Shown: positions 1 to 8,892, counted from the first letter of the stretch. The stretch is DNA of 64,000 bases from Primorskyibacter marinus (GCF_003313245.1 NZ_QJSD01000006.1:105279-169278); one strand, 5' to 3'. Translations and numbers: made by a program. Notes: generated by a model from the sequence alone, not told the origin.

Positions 1-1557
1 GACGAACCCGCGCACGCGTTCAAACACATCCCTGGGGCTGAGCGTTCCGCTGTCGTCCACCCAGTTCAGATGCGCCAGATGCCGTTCCGCCCAAGCGGCG
101 TTGGGCCGTCTCGTCGCCCACCATTCCGAATGGCGTTTACGCGCATTCTTTCGCAGCAAACCGCTGCCGATCAGCCGGTCCCACAGGCCGCCACGCGCAG
201 TCGTTTCCCTGTCATAGGCAAGCCGCGCAAGGAAACGTATATTCGACGCAGAGGCGCTTTCCTCGGGCAACCATGTGTCGCGCAGCGGCTGCCAGAGGCG
301 CAATACGCATTCATGGGTCACGTCCACGGTGTCGTCGGGGTCTATGCCGTCAAATTCTCCGGCGACGCGCAAATAGCTTTCGGTGCCGTCCTTGAAGGCC
401 GAAATCACCGCGACCAACTCGTCAAAACTGCAATCGAGCGTCGCGGCCGCCTCTATCAGCTTGATCGGACGACGGATGTCCCGGCCCCGGCTGTTCAGTG
501 TCGTCAACGCACAAAACAGCCCGCGCGTGATCTTCTGATCGTGGCTGGACAGGCCGTTGTAGATCTTGTCCAGCCGGTGCGACAGCGACATGCGCAACGC
601 GTCATGCCCGCCGCTGCGCGACTTTCCGGGGGTCTCGGCAATATCGAAGGCGCGGAAAAAGTCCGACAGACCGATGGTGACATGGCCTTCGGGTTGTTTG
701 CGTCGCGCATCAATATACAGCAACCGAAGCGCATGCTGCATAAGCGGCAGCTTGTCCAACTGCTCTTCCAGCCCGTTCAGCAACCAGACGGCCAGCTCTG
801 GCTCTATCGTGCCGCCAAACAGCGAGATCGGGCCTTCGATCGCCTCCTGCATCTGGAACCTGTCCAGCGTTGGCGTCAGAAACTGGCTGTGGTTGATCGC
901 GCTTGTCAGGCCGGAATAGCGCGAGCATTTCTCCAATTCGTCCGTGCGGATGGTAATGACAACATAGACGTCCCGGCGCGCCGCGGTCGTCTTGAGCAAC
1001 ACATCGACAAAGCGCGATGCCTCGTGCGGGTCGTCCTGCGCATAGCGAAAGATCTCTTCGAACTGATCGACGAGGATGACGATGGGCCGCCCTTCCAGCA
1101 AGGTAATCCCGTCCAAGGCTTCGTTCAGATTACTGGACCGTCTTTCGATGTGGTTCAGAAAGAGGTTGCGCAGTTCTTCGACAACCGGCACCTGTTCGTC
1201 GTTGGGATCAGGGGTGCCACGACCGCTTTCTCCGGTGACGATTGCCTTTGCCAGTGCCGAGGCGAGCCGGTCCAGCGGATCGGTTTCCGGATACAGATCG
1301 CAATAGATCCAGTCAGACCCACGATCTCCAAGGAACCCGGCCTCCAGCGCGTTGAACAGGCCTGTCCGCGCCAGCGAGGATTTCCCGCATCCGGACGGGC
1401 CAGTGACGCAAAGGAATTGGTTCTCGGCCAGCTTGTCGAGCATGTCGGACACATGGTCGTCGCGTCCGTAGAAAATATCGAACTCTGACCGCAGAAACGA
1501 CCGCAAGCCGGGATAGGGTGTCAGGCTTTCTACGGGTTGATCCATCGCGTCACTCAT
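1..1557 (-). CDS. nSTAND1-type P-loop NTPase, partial (C-terminus outside window)
   Basis: The frame is open for 519 codons from the ATG at 1557 to the window edge. The N-terminus carries the family's TPYPGLRSF...FYGRDD motif (about residues 13-33), a Walker A GPSGCGKSS (53-61) and a Walker B VILVDQFEE (160-168). Further on comes the KLPLMQHALRL segment typical of the STAND winged-helix region, then a tryptophan-rich linker (WDRLIGSGLL). These are hallmarks of nSTAND1 signal-transduction NTPases, which usually continue into WD40, TPR or other sensor repeats; that part is not visible. The start codon overlaps the stop of the TIR gene as ATGA, so translation is probably coupled. Inferred role: sensor/oligomerising partner of the TIR protein in a defence or stress-response module. 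The domain call is firm; the biological role is not. Confidence 0.88.
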   Translation of the reverse strand, partial: MSDAMDQPVESLTPYPGLRSFLRSEFDIFYGRDDHVSDMLDKLAENQFLCVTGPSGCGKSSLARTGLFNALEAGFLGDRGSDWIYCDLYPETDPLDRLASALAKAIVTGESGRGTPDPNDEQVPVVEELRNLFLNHIERRSSNLNEALDGITLLEGRPIVILVDQFEEIFRYAQDDPHEASRFVDVLLKTTAARRDVYVVITIRTDELEKCSRYSGLTSAINHSQFLTPTLDRFQMQEAIEGPISLFGGTIEPELAVWLLNGLEEQLDKLPLMQHALRLLYIDARRKQPEGHVTIGLSDFFRAFDIAETPGKSRSGGHDALRMSLSHRLDKIYNGLSSHDQKITRGLFCALTTLNSRGRDIRRPIKLIEAAATLDCSFDELVAVISAFKDGTESYLRVAGEFDGIDPDDTVDVTHECVLRLWQPLRDTWLPEESASASNIRFLARLAYDRETTARGGLWDRLIGSGLLRKNARKRHSEWWATRRPNAAWAERHLAHLNWVDDSGTLSPRDVFERVRGFV

Positions 1558-3044
1558 GGTGTGGCTTGCACGCCAAGCGATGACAGGAACGCCCCCATCG
1601 ACACCTCATCAATATCCGAGGAAATCCGGATGACATGGATGCCCGGACCGCTGGGACAGGGGGTGGCATCTTCGGGTGCGGCATTTCCAAAGGCAATTTC
1701 GAACCTTTGTTGTTCCTCGTTCCACACGGCTTTGCGCCAGCGCCGAAAAAAACGGAAATGCGCGCGTGCCCGTTTCTGGCCCTCGATCTGGTCGCCATAG
1801 ACCAGCACAATGGCGTCGTTGTCGCGCACGGATTCCGACAGGGCCTCCATACTCGCGTTGTAATCGACGTAATCGACCAGAACGTGCTTGTCCAAGGCCG
1901 CGCCGATCTTGTCGCGCAGAACGGCATCGGATCGGGCCGCATCAATCGACACAAGCGGAGGGAATTCCCCCGGAACAGACTGAAAGATTTCTTCGCGGCG
2001 AAGGTCGGATTGGATCACCTCTTCTTTTTTGCGGGCCAGCTTCACACTATAGGCCTCGAAATCTTCGAAACTGGATCTGTGGCTTACCACGGTGCGCAGA
2101 AACTCGGCATAATCCTCGCCGCATTCGGCCAGATCGAAGCCGCGGGGCATCCAGACGGCGGCTTCGATCCCGACTTCTTTTGCGATGCCATGCTGTGCCA
2201 CACTGCTGGGCAGGCCCTTGTAATCCTCAACGCGGCGGCCGGGGATCGCGCCGATCACCTGAACAAAGATATGCGCGGCGTTCAGATGGTCGCGGATGAT
2301 CGCGGCATTCAGATCCTCTGACACCCGGTCCAGACGGGTGACACCAAAGCCGGCATCCAGATAGACCCGCTCCAGCCGGTCGGTTTCAGTTTTGGTGTCG
2401 CTGGTGGACGCGGCCAGCACGATTTGCACCAAGCTGTCGTCACTTGGCACACTCTGGTTCGGTGCTGCGGTAACCTGCCTGTCGGGAATGCTGTTTGACA
2501 TGGTCTTGATGTCATCGACCAAGCGTTGCAACTGTTGTCGATACCCTTCTTGCGCCAGACCTGTCGCCGTCTGCGGCAAGGGATGGCCAAAGCGCACGGA
2601 TTTGCCCGCTTGTTCCGCCCAGAATCGGATTGAAAGCAAACCGCGCAACTCATTGCGAAGTGCGACCATCGGGTGATCGTCAGAGGTGGTCCAATGATCG
2701 TCCAGTTCCACAAGGATCAGGCTTTTGCCGAGCTTGATGAAGGTTCGCAGTTCCTTTTCGCAACTGCTGGAGCGGCAATAATTCTCAGACAGGAACACCA
2801 GCCCGATATCGGATTTGGCGATTTCCTCGGCAATCTTGTCGTCGATCCAGTCACCGGTGCGAAGCGCGCCTTCGGTGTCCTTGACCAGTTGATAGCGGCT
2901 GTCGGATCCGTCGGCACCAAGCTCATACCTTACATCGGCGAGCAACTCTCCCATGCGACTGGAATTGAAGCGCGGCCGATGTCTGGCATCGCGATGACAG
3001 TAGCTGACAAAGAGCGAGGTTGAGGAAATCGTATTTTCCACCAT
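1554..3044 (-). CDS. TIR-domain protein with C-terminal TIR-like/Rossmann-type region
   Basis: The protein has 496 residues. Residues 9-150 form a TIR domain: LFVSYCHRD at the first strand, GDWIDDKIAEEI, SDIGLVFLSENY, and SSSCEKEL, in which Glu98 sits where the catalytic glutamate of NAD-cleaving TIR domains lies. After a linker (about 155-200), residues 205-300 have a second alpha/beta layout (QIVLAAST, HIFVQVIGAIPG, a conserved-looking GLPSSVAQHGIAKE helix), resembling the TIR-like/DUF4062-like domains found with STAND proteins. A third segment (363-420, ending AIVLVYGDQ) may be another such fold; this is inference. The ATG at 3044 has only a weak ribosome site; an in-frame GTG lies at 3041. 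It is the first gene of a two-gene operon with the nSTAND NTPase. Likely an NAD-consuming or signalling effector, untested. Confidence 0.85.
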   Translation of the reverse strand: MVENTISSTSLFVSYCHRDARHRPRFNSSRMGELLADVRYELGADGSDSRYQLVKDTEGALRTGDWIDDKIAEEIAKSDIGLVFLSENYCRSSSCEKELRTFIKLGKSLILVELDDHWTTSDDHPMVALRNELRGLLSIRFWAEQAGKSVRFGHPLPQTATGLAQEGYRQQLQRLVDDIKTMSNSIPDRQVTAAPNQSVPSDDSLVQIVLAASTSDTKTETDRLERVYLDAGFGVTRLDRVSEDLNAAIIRDHLNAAHIFVQVIGAIPGRRVEDYKGLPSSVAQHGIAKEVGIEAAVWMPRGFDLAECGEDYAEFLRTVVSHRSSFEDFEAYSVKLARKKEEVIQSDLRREEIFQSVPGEFPPLVSIDAARSDAVLRDKIGAALDKHVLVDYVDYNASMEALSESVRDNDAIVLVYGDQIEGQKRARAHFRFFRRWRKAVWNEEQQRFEIAFGNAAPEDATPCPSGPGIHVIRISSDIDEVSMGAFLSSLGVQATP

Positions 3045-3463
3045 AACGGTATCCGGTTTTCTTTTAAATCAATGTACAAAAATCACTAAATAATATCTAG
3101 CTTACGCGAGAATCCTCAAAAATACAACGCAGGCTTGTGTGGTAGGCCCATTGTTTGATGTGACGCTTTTGAACTCGGATGGTTCGTCCCGACGCTGACA
3201 TCGGGTGATGAGGGGCAATCTTTCCTGTTTCACATAAGCGCAGGTGGAGCGGACACGCCCCATTTCCCAAAAAGCCACGACGCCGTGGCGTGCCGCCGGG
3301 CCGACGGGGTATGCAAACGGGTGCTGCCCACAAATTGGGGTTGTTTTGCGGTGAGCAAGATCCTTGACCGCATGAATGTGAAACTTGGTCTATTTGTGGG
3401 TCCAGACGTGCAAACGGGGCCATTGAGACCCCGTTCGCGGTTCTTATGATCTGTTGATAGCGC
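3045..3463. other. Spacer between TIR cassette and permease
   Basis: About 420 bases with no credible gene. An open frame on the minus strand (3097-3528) enters the permease gene out of frame, has no ribosome site and no recognisable family. The part next to the TIR gene (3050-3110) is AT-rich and could hold its promoter. A terminator-like hairpin lies at 3413-3435. Confidence 0.5.
3413..3435 (-). terminator. Hairpin downstream of the NCS2 permease gene
   Basis: AACGGGG and CCCCGTT form a 7-bp perfect stem around a 9-base loop, about 30 bases after the permease stop on its own strand. Only a short T-run follows, so factor-independent termination is plausible but not certain. Confidence 0.4.
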
Positions 3464-4966
3464 TTAGTGGCCGCCATCCGACTGCATCGCTGTTTGACGC
3501 AACTCATCTTCGGTGATCGCTTTTGCACCGTTGAAGACGATGTTCAAAAACACCGCGGAAAATGCTGCCAACAGGATGCCAGAGTCGATCAACGGTTCGA
3601 TCGCATGTGGCAGATGCATGGAGAATTCAGGCGCGATCAGCGGAATCATTCCCAAACCCAGCGAGATTGCCACGATCAGGCCGTTATAGCGGTTCGTCTT
3701 GAAATCGACCGCACCAAGGATACGCACACCGGTTGCGGCAACCATGCCGAACATCACCAGACCAGCACCGCCAAGAACGGACACCGGAAGCGCCTCGACC
3801 AGGGCACCCATCTTGGGCACCAGGCCCAACACGATCATGATCGCGCCGCCCATGACACAGACATAGCGAGAGCGGATGCCGGTGACACCGACCAGACCGA
3901 CGTTCTGGCTGAACGAGGTGTACGGGAAGGTGTTGAACAGACCGCCAATGACCGTGCCCAGACCATCGGTGCGCAGGCCGGCCGAAAGCGACGGGCGTTC
4001 GATCTTCTTGTTGCACATTTCACCGAGCGCAAGGAACATGCCGGTGGATTCGATCATCACGACGATCATCACCAGCGTCATGGTCAGGATCATGATCGGA
4101 TCAAAGATCGGAACACCCCAACGCAACGGTGTGATCAGCGCAAACCACTGGGCTTCGCCGACGCTGGCGAAATGCATGAAACCCATCGACGCGGCCAGAA
4201 TAGCCCCAACGACAATTCCGCACAGCACCGAAATATTCGCCAGGAACCCGGTGAAGAACTTCATGATCAGAATGATCGTCAGAAGAACGATGCCGGAAAT
4301 GGCCATATTCGGCAGCGTCGCGTAGTTGACGTTCTCCTCGGTTGGCGCAAGCGTCAGCCCTTTCGGGATCTCGGCGACGACGCCGGGCGCGAGTGTGCGA
4401 AGCCCTTCAAGCCATTCAGCATGCTCGGTCGCGACGACTTGCGGTGCTGTCGGGCCAACTGGCAGACCGAAGATCCAGTTGATGCCGACACGCATCAGGG
4501 TAACGCCGATCACAAGAATGATTGTTCCTGTCACGACCGGCGGAAAGAACCTTAACATGCGGCTGACCGTCGGGGCCAGAAGCATCGCGATGATGCCCGC
4601 CCCGATGATCGAACCAAAGATCATACGCGCGCCGTCAACGCCCGGATTGGCGATGCCGATGGACACCATCGGACCGACGCTGGCAAATGTAACGCCCATC
4701 ATGACCGGCAGCTTGATACCGAACCATTTCGACGCCCCAAGCGATTGGATGATGGTCACAACGCCACAGACAAAGAGGTCGGCAGAGATCAGGAAAGCCA
4801 CCTGTTCGGGGTTCAGCTTCAACACGCGGCCCACGATCAGCGGAACGGCAATCGCGCCCGCATACATGACCAGCACATGCTGTAACCCAAGGGTGAATAG
4901 CTTCGCCGGTGGAATCTTCTCGTTTACGGCATCAACCGATGACGGATTGATGGTTGCATCAGTCAT
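3464..4966 (-). CDS. Nucleobase:cation symporter-2 (NCS2) family permease, uracil/xanthine/urate type
   Basis: A 500-residue polytopic inner-membrane protein. The N-terminal FTLGLQHVLVMYAGAIAVP helix, KLPVMMGVTFASVGPM, and the SQNVGLVGVTGIRSR signature near residue 350 identify the NCS2 (UraA/XanQ/UacT) family of proton- or sodium-coupled nucleobase importers. The xanthine/urate branch fits best by overall pattern, but the substrate cannot be fixed from sequence. A strong ribosome site (AGGAGGAGGAA) precedes the ATG. It is monocistronic: the genes on both sides are separated by more than 300 bases and no purine-degradation genes are adjacent. Confidence 0.9.
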   Translation of the reverse strand: MTDATINPSSVDAVNEKIPPAKLFTLGLQHVLVMYAGAIAVPLIVGRVLKLNPEQVAFLISADLFVCGVVTIIQSLGASKWFGIKLPVMMGVTFASVGPMVSIGIANPGVDGARMIFGSIIGAGIIAMLLAPTVSRMLRFFPPVVTGTIILVIGVTLMRVGINWIFGLPVGPTAPQVVATEHAEWLEGLRTLAPGVVAEIPKGLTLAPTEENVNYATLPNMAISGIVLLTIILIMKFFTGFLANISVLCGIVVGAILAASMGFMHFASVGEAQWFALITPLRWGVPIFDPIMILTMTLVMIVVMIESTGMFLALGEMCNKKIERPSLSAGLRTDGLGTVIGGLFNTFPYTSFSQNVGLVGVTGIRSRYVCVMGGAIMIVLGLVPKMGALVEALPVSVLGGAGLVMFGMVAATGVRILGAVDFKTNRYNGLIVAISLGLGMIPLIAPEFSMHLPHAIEPLIDSGILLAAFSAVFLNIVFNGAKAITEDELRQTAMQSDGGH

Positions 4967-5289
4967 GTGTTCGTTCCTCCTCCTTAATTCCAGACCTGCG
5001 CTCTGGCGTGATTTTCAGTCTGACCCGACAGCTTGCCATCGACCCTGCTTTTTCAGCCGCAGCTGAGAAACTCGTTTCGAGCGATTGCGGAATGGCTCGG
5101 CAGCCTGCGGCTGCGCCGACAAATTCGCCACAACCAATCCTTGGGATTGATCTCAATTTCTGTGCGCGCGACGCCTTGCACGGCTGTTTCGGACGCATCT
5201 TGCGCGTGGCATCCGGACTTCGGTGCAGGCAAGCGCCGCCTGTCTTTCGTCTCTCTGTCTATCTTGGGCTGCGCCGCCCTCAGCCCGGC
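4967..5289. other. Spacer between permease and GAPDH-like gene
   Basis: About 320 bases without a convincing gene. It would carry the promoter of the permease and the 3' end of the bhc transcript. The palindrome GCAGCC-TGC-GGCTGC at 5100-5114 is the only regular structure noticed; its role is unknown. Confidence 0.4.
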
Positions 5290-6279
5290 CTATTCCGACC
5301 GAGACGCGAGCCTGCGTGCCATATCGATCATCCGCGCGGAAAAGCCCCATTCATTATCGTACCAACCAAAGAGCCGCAGTTGATGTTCGCCCGTGGCCAT
5401 CGTTTCGGGGAGCGCCAGTATCAGCGATTCCGGACGGGCGCGGAGGTCACGGGACACGCACGCATCGTCCGTCGCTCCGATCATGCGGCTTTCATTGGCG
5501 ATCTTTTTCAGGGTCTCGGTCGCCGACGCGGCTGCCGGGGATGAAAGCTGAATGGTCGCGTCGATCGCCGATACGCTCAGACACGGGACCCGCACGGCGG
5601 CAATACTGGTGCGGCCACCGATACCGGGCAGGATCTGCGTCAGCTCTTTCGCGGCGCTTGTCGTCGTCGGCACCATGGATTCAGCCCCCGCCCGACTGCG
5701 CGCCAGACCGGCACGGGGCGTGTCGACCATCGGCTGACTGGCAGTGTAGCAATGGATCGTCGTGACATGCGCCTGTTCAATTCCCAGTTTCGCATCAATC
5801 GCGCGCAGCAACGGCGCAATGGCATTTGTCGTGCACGAAGAGTTCGAGATGATCTTCGAACGTCCAAGCGTCTCGTCGTTGGCACCCAGGACAATCGTCG
5901 CATCCGAATGATCGGAAGGCCCTGAAATCAGCACCGCCCTGGCACCCGCCCGCAGGCCACGGTCGGCCATGTCCCGCGATGTGATGCGGCCCGTACATTC
6001 CAGAACCACGTCGACATCCGACAAATCGCACGCCCCAATATCGGCCGAGGTCGAAAACGCGATGCGGGCCTGCCCGACCCTCAATGCACCCTCTTCCTCC
6101 TCGACGGTGTAGGGAAGCGGCCCGAACGTGCTGTCGTATTTCAGCAGGTAAGCACAGGTCTCAAGCGGCGCTATGTCGTTGATCAGTGCAACCTCGATAT
6201 CTGCATGGTCGGGGTCGGTCATAATCTGGCGCAGAATCGTGCGCCCTATTCGTCCAAAGCCATTAATGACGATCCGCAT
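5290..6279 (-). CDS. Glyceraldehyde-3-phosphate dehydrogenase family protein linked to the BHAC operon
   Basis: 329 residues, the normal GAPDH length. The Rossmann start INGFGRIGR, the NAD-ribose-binding Asp in LINDI, the catalytic SNSSCTTN loop, the histidine segment TTIHCYTASQ, the conserved RVP and the closing WYDNEWGFS are all present. Several positions differ from housekeeping type I GAPDH (SNSSCTTN rather than SNASCTTN; HCYTASQ rather than HAYTNDQ or HAYTATQ), so the substrate could be another phosphorylated or short aldehyde. The ATG lies 3 bases after the stop of the upstream small gene with GGAG inside that gene, so it is probably translated from the bhc transcript. Family is firm; physiological substrate is unknown. 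Erythrose-4-phosphate dehydrogenase is a less likely alternative. Confidence 0.85.
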   Translation of the reverse strand: MRIVINGFGRIGRTILRQIMTDPDHADIEVALINDIAPLETCAYLLKYDSTFGPLPYTVEEEEGALRVGQARIAFSTSADIGACDLSDVDVVLECTGRITSRDMADRGLRAGARAVLISGPSDHSDATIVLGANDETLGRSKIISNSSCTTNAIAPLLRAIDAKLGIEQAHVTTIHCYTASQPMVDTPRAGLARSRAGAESMVPTTTSAAKELTQILPGIGGRTSIAAVRVPCLSVSAIDATIQLSSPAAASATETLKKIANESRMIGATDDACVSRDLRARPESLILALPETMATGEHQLRLFGWYDNEWGFSARMIDMARRLASRSE

Positions 6280-6282
6280 GTT

Positions 6283-6633
6283 CTACTCCGCTGGTTTCAC
6301 ACGATTGGCGTGCTGTTTGTCCACGACATAATTGAAAACCTGCGCCTTGGTCACTGCAAGGGCGTCACCCTTTCCGAACGGATTTTCTTTTGCCTTTGAG
6401 ATGATCATCGAAAGGCGCTTCAGCCAGATCTCACCCTCCTTTTCCGATGCCAACCAGCGTGGCGGCTTCTGCACATTCCAGAGTTGCGCGACGTTTTTAT
6501 CGGCTTTTGGTAGTGTCACCCGGTTGCCGGGCGCTGCATTTTTCAACCTGGCGAAAGCCATTACCTCCTGTATCCGCAGTTGCGGTTGGTCGCCGTCAGC
6601 ACATCCGGACCGAAGGCGACCGACCTGCATCAA
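6283..6633 (-). CDS. Small unknown protein between bhcD and the GAPDH-like gene
   Basis: I do not recognise this family. The frame encodes 116 residues from an ATG at 6633 that overlaps the bhcD stop by four bases (ATGA). An internal ATG at 6561 directly follows AGGAGGT, but with only a 2-base spacer; it would give 92 residues. The product is basic and hydrophilic, rich in Lys/Arg, with no signal peptide or membrane segment; visible patches are LPKADKNVAQLWNVQKPPRW and WLKRLSMIISKAKENPFGKG. The tight packing on both sides (overlap upstream, 3-base gap downstream) argues that it is a real operon member rather than a chance frame. Confidence 0.6.
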   Translation of the reverse strand: MMQVGRLRSGCADGDQPQLRIQEVMAFARLKNAAPGNRVTLPKADKNVAQLWNVQKPPRWLASEKEGEIWLKRLSMIISKAKENPFGKGDALAVTKAQVFNYVVDKQHANRVKPAE

Positions 6634-7595
6634 AAATCAACCTCTATGGCGACACCGTTCTTCACGGCCAGTTCGACGACGCTGGCCGCGACGGCCAGAT
6701 CCTGCAAACCGACGCCTGTGCCGTCGAACAGCGTGATCTCGTCATCCGATGTCCGGCCTTCATGGGTGCCGTTGATGACTTCGCCGATCTGAACGATGTT
6801 TTCCGGCCGGATCATGTGGTTATAGATCGCGTGTTGCGCCTCACCGATGGTGACGGATTGCGCGACCTCGTCGGTAAAGACGGTGGCCTTGCCAAGCAGC
6901 GCGACCTCGACTTCCTGCTTGCCCTTGGTGTCGGTGCCCATGCAGGCAATATGCGTGCCCGGCGAAATGTGCTTGGCCATGACGGTCGGCTCGAATGTCG
7001 AAGTGATCGAAATCACCACGTCGGCCTCGACCATGCCGTCAAGCTCGACCGCCTCGAAGGGAACACCCGCTTCGTTCGCGACCTTTTCGATGTTGGGCAG
7101 CATTTCAGGATGATAGTTCCAGCCGATGACCTTTTCGAAGGGACGCTGCTCAAGTGCTGCGCGCAATTGGAATGTTGCTTGATGACCGGCACCGACCATG
7201 CCCATCACCTTGGCATCCTTGCGGGCCAAGTGCTTGATGGATACCGACGACGCCGCCGCCGTGCGCAACGCTGTCAGCAGATTGCCACCCACCATCGCCT
7301 TGACCATGCCGGTGTCCGGATCGAACAGGAAAATTGTGGACTGGTGGTTGATCACCCCGTGCTTTTCAAGGTTGTTGGGCCAATACCCCCCGGCTTTCAG
7401 GCCAAGCGTCATCCCCTGTTTGTCGAACCCGCCCTTGAAGCCATAAAGCGCGTCTTCGTGACCAATCGCTTCGCGAATGACTGGGAAGTTATAGGCGTTT
7501 TTTGACGCCATGGCAGCAAAGACACTTTCTACAGCATCAAATGCGGCAGAGCGGGTCATCAGATTGGCAATTTCGCGTTCGGGAACGATCAGCAT
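6630..7595 (-). CDS. bhcD: Iminosuccinate reductase BhcD (ornithine cyclodeaminase/mu-crystallin fold)
   Basis: In the beta-hydroxyaspartate cycle BhcD reduces iminosuccinate to aspartate with NAD(P)H in the cytoplasm, regenerating the amino donor for BhcA. The product is a 321-residue ornithine-cyclodeaminase-family protein with the Rossmann motif MVGAGHQA, the preceding TALRTAAASS segment and ACMGTDTKGKQE. The start is placed at the ATG at 7595 (MLIVPERE), preceded by AGAAGGA at a 9-base spacing; the longer frame from 7670 adds unrelated residues. It is fourth in bhcABCD and overlaps the next small gene. The assignment rests on family plus the complete gene set, the same order as described for Paracoccus denitrificans. 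Confidence 0.93.
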   Translation of the reverse strand: MLIVPEREIANLMTRSAAFDAVESVFAAMASKNAYNFPVIREAIGHEDALYGFKGGFDKQGMTLGLKAGGYWPNNLEKHGVINHQSTIFLFDPDTGMVKAMVGGNLLTALRTAAASSVSIKHLARKDAKVMGMVGAGHQATFQLRAALEQRPFEKVIGWNYHPEMLPNIEKVANEAGVPFEAVELDGMVEADVVISITSTFEPTVMAKHISPGTHIACMGTDTKGKQEVEVALLGKATVFTDEVAQSVTIGEAQHAIYNHMIRPENIVQIGEVINGTHEGRTSDDEITLFDGTGVGLQDLAVAASVVELAVKNGVAIEVDF

Positions 7596-7703
7596 CGTGT
7601 CACATCCTTCTGGGTTCATGCGTCCACGCGCACCGACATGTGCAGCGCACGCAGACGTTTTTTGTGGCATACGGCCACAAGAATCGTGGCCGAGATGGTG
7701 CGA

Positions 7704-8870
7704 TCAGTAGGCTTTGCCGCGTGCGGAAACGGGCCAGACGGTCTCGACCTTGCCGTTGCGCACGCCGACATACCAGTCGTGCACATTGGCGGTCGGGTCG
7801 CAATGTCCGGGGACAAGCTTCAGCTTGTCATTGACCTTGAGCACGCCCTTGGGGTCGGCAACAACACCGTGCTCGTCCGAACATTTGACATATTCCACAT
7901 CGTCACGGCCGTAGATGAACGGCAGGCCGCTATCCATCGACTGCGCCTTGAGCCCAGCATCCACGATCGCCTTGTCATCCTTGGCGTGGCTCATCACGCT
8001 TGTCAGGATGAAGAACGCATTCTTCCATTCGCCGTCATCGATGCGCTTGCCGTCCTTGTCCAGAATACGACCGTAATCCGCGTCCATGAACGCGTATGAC
8101 CCGCACTGAAGCTCGTTATAGACGCCCGAATTGCTCTCGAAATAGTAAGAACCAGTGCCGCCGCCGGAAATCAGGTCACACTCGATACCCTCGGCCTTCA
8201 GGCCTTCGACAGCGTCCTTGACCTGCGCAATGGCCACGTCGAGTTTCTTCTGACGATCCTCGAAGCTGTCCATGTGCTGCATCGCACCCTGATAGGCCTG
8301 GATGCCGCGGAATGTCAGGTTCTTGGCATCGCGCACCGCCTTGCCGATTTCGACGACGGCTTCGGTTGTTGTCACGCCGCAGCGACCCGCGCCGCAATCG
8401 ATCTCGATAAAGACACCAAGATCGGTGCCGTGCTTCTGCGCGGCTTCGGACAGATCCGCGATGTTGGCAACATCATCGACGCATACGATGATTTCGCCGC
8501 CGCTGATTTTGGGCAATTGCGCCAAGCGGTCGATCTTCTTCGGGTCGCGCACTTGGTTGGACACCAGAATTTCCTTGATGCCGGCGCGTGCGAACACCTC
8601 GGCCTCGGACACTTTCTGGCAGCAGACACCAACCGCGCCGCCCAGTTCCATCTGCAACTTCAGCACATCGACGGATTTGTGCATCTTGCCGTGCGCGCGG
8701 TGGCGCATGCCGTGTGCCTTGGCGTAATCGCCCATCTTCTTGATGTTGTGTTCCAGCGCGTCCAGATCGAGGATCAGGCAAGGCGTCTGAATATCCTTTT
8801 CATCCATACCGGGGACGGCGGGGATGTCGAAACCGACTTCGTAATCGTCAAATTTGGCAGGTGCGTTCAT
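7704..8870 (-). CDS. bhcC: Beta-hydroxyaspartate aldolase BhcC
   Basis: Condenses glycine with glyoxylate to (2R,3S)-beta-hydroxyaspartate, the C-C bond-forming step of the cycle. The 388 residues match the PLP-dependent D-threonine-aldolase/DSD family: an alanine-racemase-like N-terminal barrel with the RAHGKMHKS motif, where Lys62 is the expected PLP lysine, and a C-terminal PGHCDPTANVHDWY segment supplying the His/Asp metal site (PGHCD). The start is the ATG at 8870 (MNAPAKFDD), with AAGGGAG eight bases upstream; the frame open to 8927 runs into the bhcB end. It lies 22 bases after bhcB. Confidence 0.95.
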   Translation of the reverse strand: MNAPAKFDDYEVGFDIPAVPGMDEKDIQTPCLILDLDALEHNIKKMGDYAKAHGMRHRAHGKMHKSVDVLKLQMELGGAVGVCCQKVSEAEVFARAGIKEILVSNQVRDPKKIDRLAQLPKISGGEIIVCVDDVANIADLSEAAQKHGTDLGVFIEIDCGAGRCGVTTTEAVVEIGKAVRDAKNLTFRGIQAYQGAMQHMDSFEDRQKKLDVAIAQVKDAVEGLKAEGIECDLISGGGTGSYYFESNSGVYNELQCGSYAFMDADYGRILDKDGKRIDDGEWKNAFFILTSVMSHAKDDKAIVDAGLKAQSMDSGLPFIYGRDDVEYVKCSDEHGVVADPKGVLKVNDKLKLVPGHCDPTANVHDWYVGVRNGKVETVWPVSARGKAY

Positions 8871-8892
8871 TGTCTCTGCTCCCTTAGCGTGT

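Noticed and set aside
70-1488. 472-codon open frame on the plus strand
   Set aside because: It is antisense to the nSTAND NTPase gene, whose Walker motifs are unmistakable; the plus frame has no ribosome site and a composition typical of a shadow frame.
1635-2321. Plus-strand frame of 228 codons
   Set aside because: Antisense to the TIR protein; no family features.
3097-3528. Minus-strand frame of 143 codons between TIR cassette and permease
   Set aside because: Starts inside the permease gene in another frame, lacks a ribosome site and any recognisable motif.
3467-4555. Plus-strand frame of 362 codons
   Set aside because: Antisense to the NCS2 permease; His/Asp/Arg-rich shadow composition.
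6447-7505. Plus-strand frame of 352 codons
   Set aside because: Antisense to bhcD, which has a full family match.
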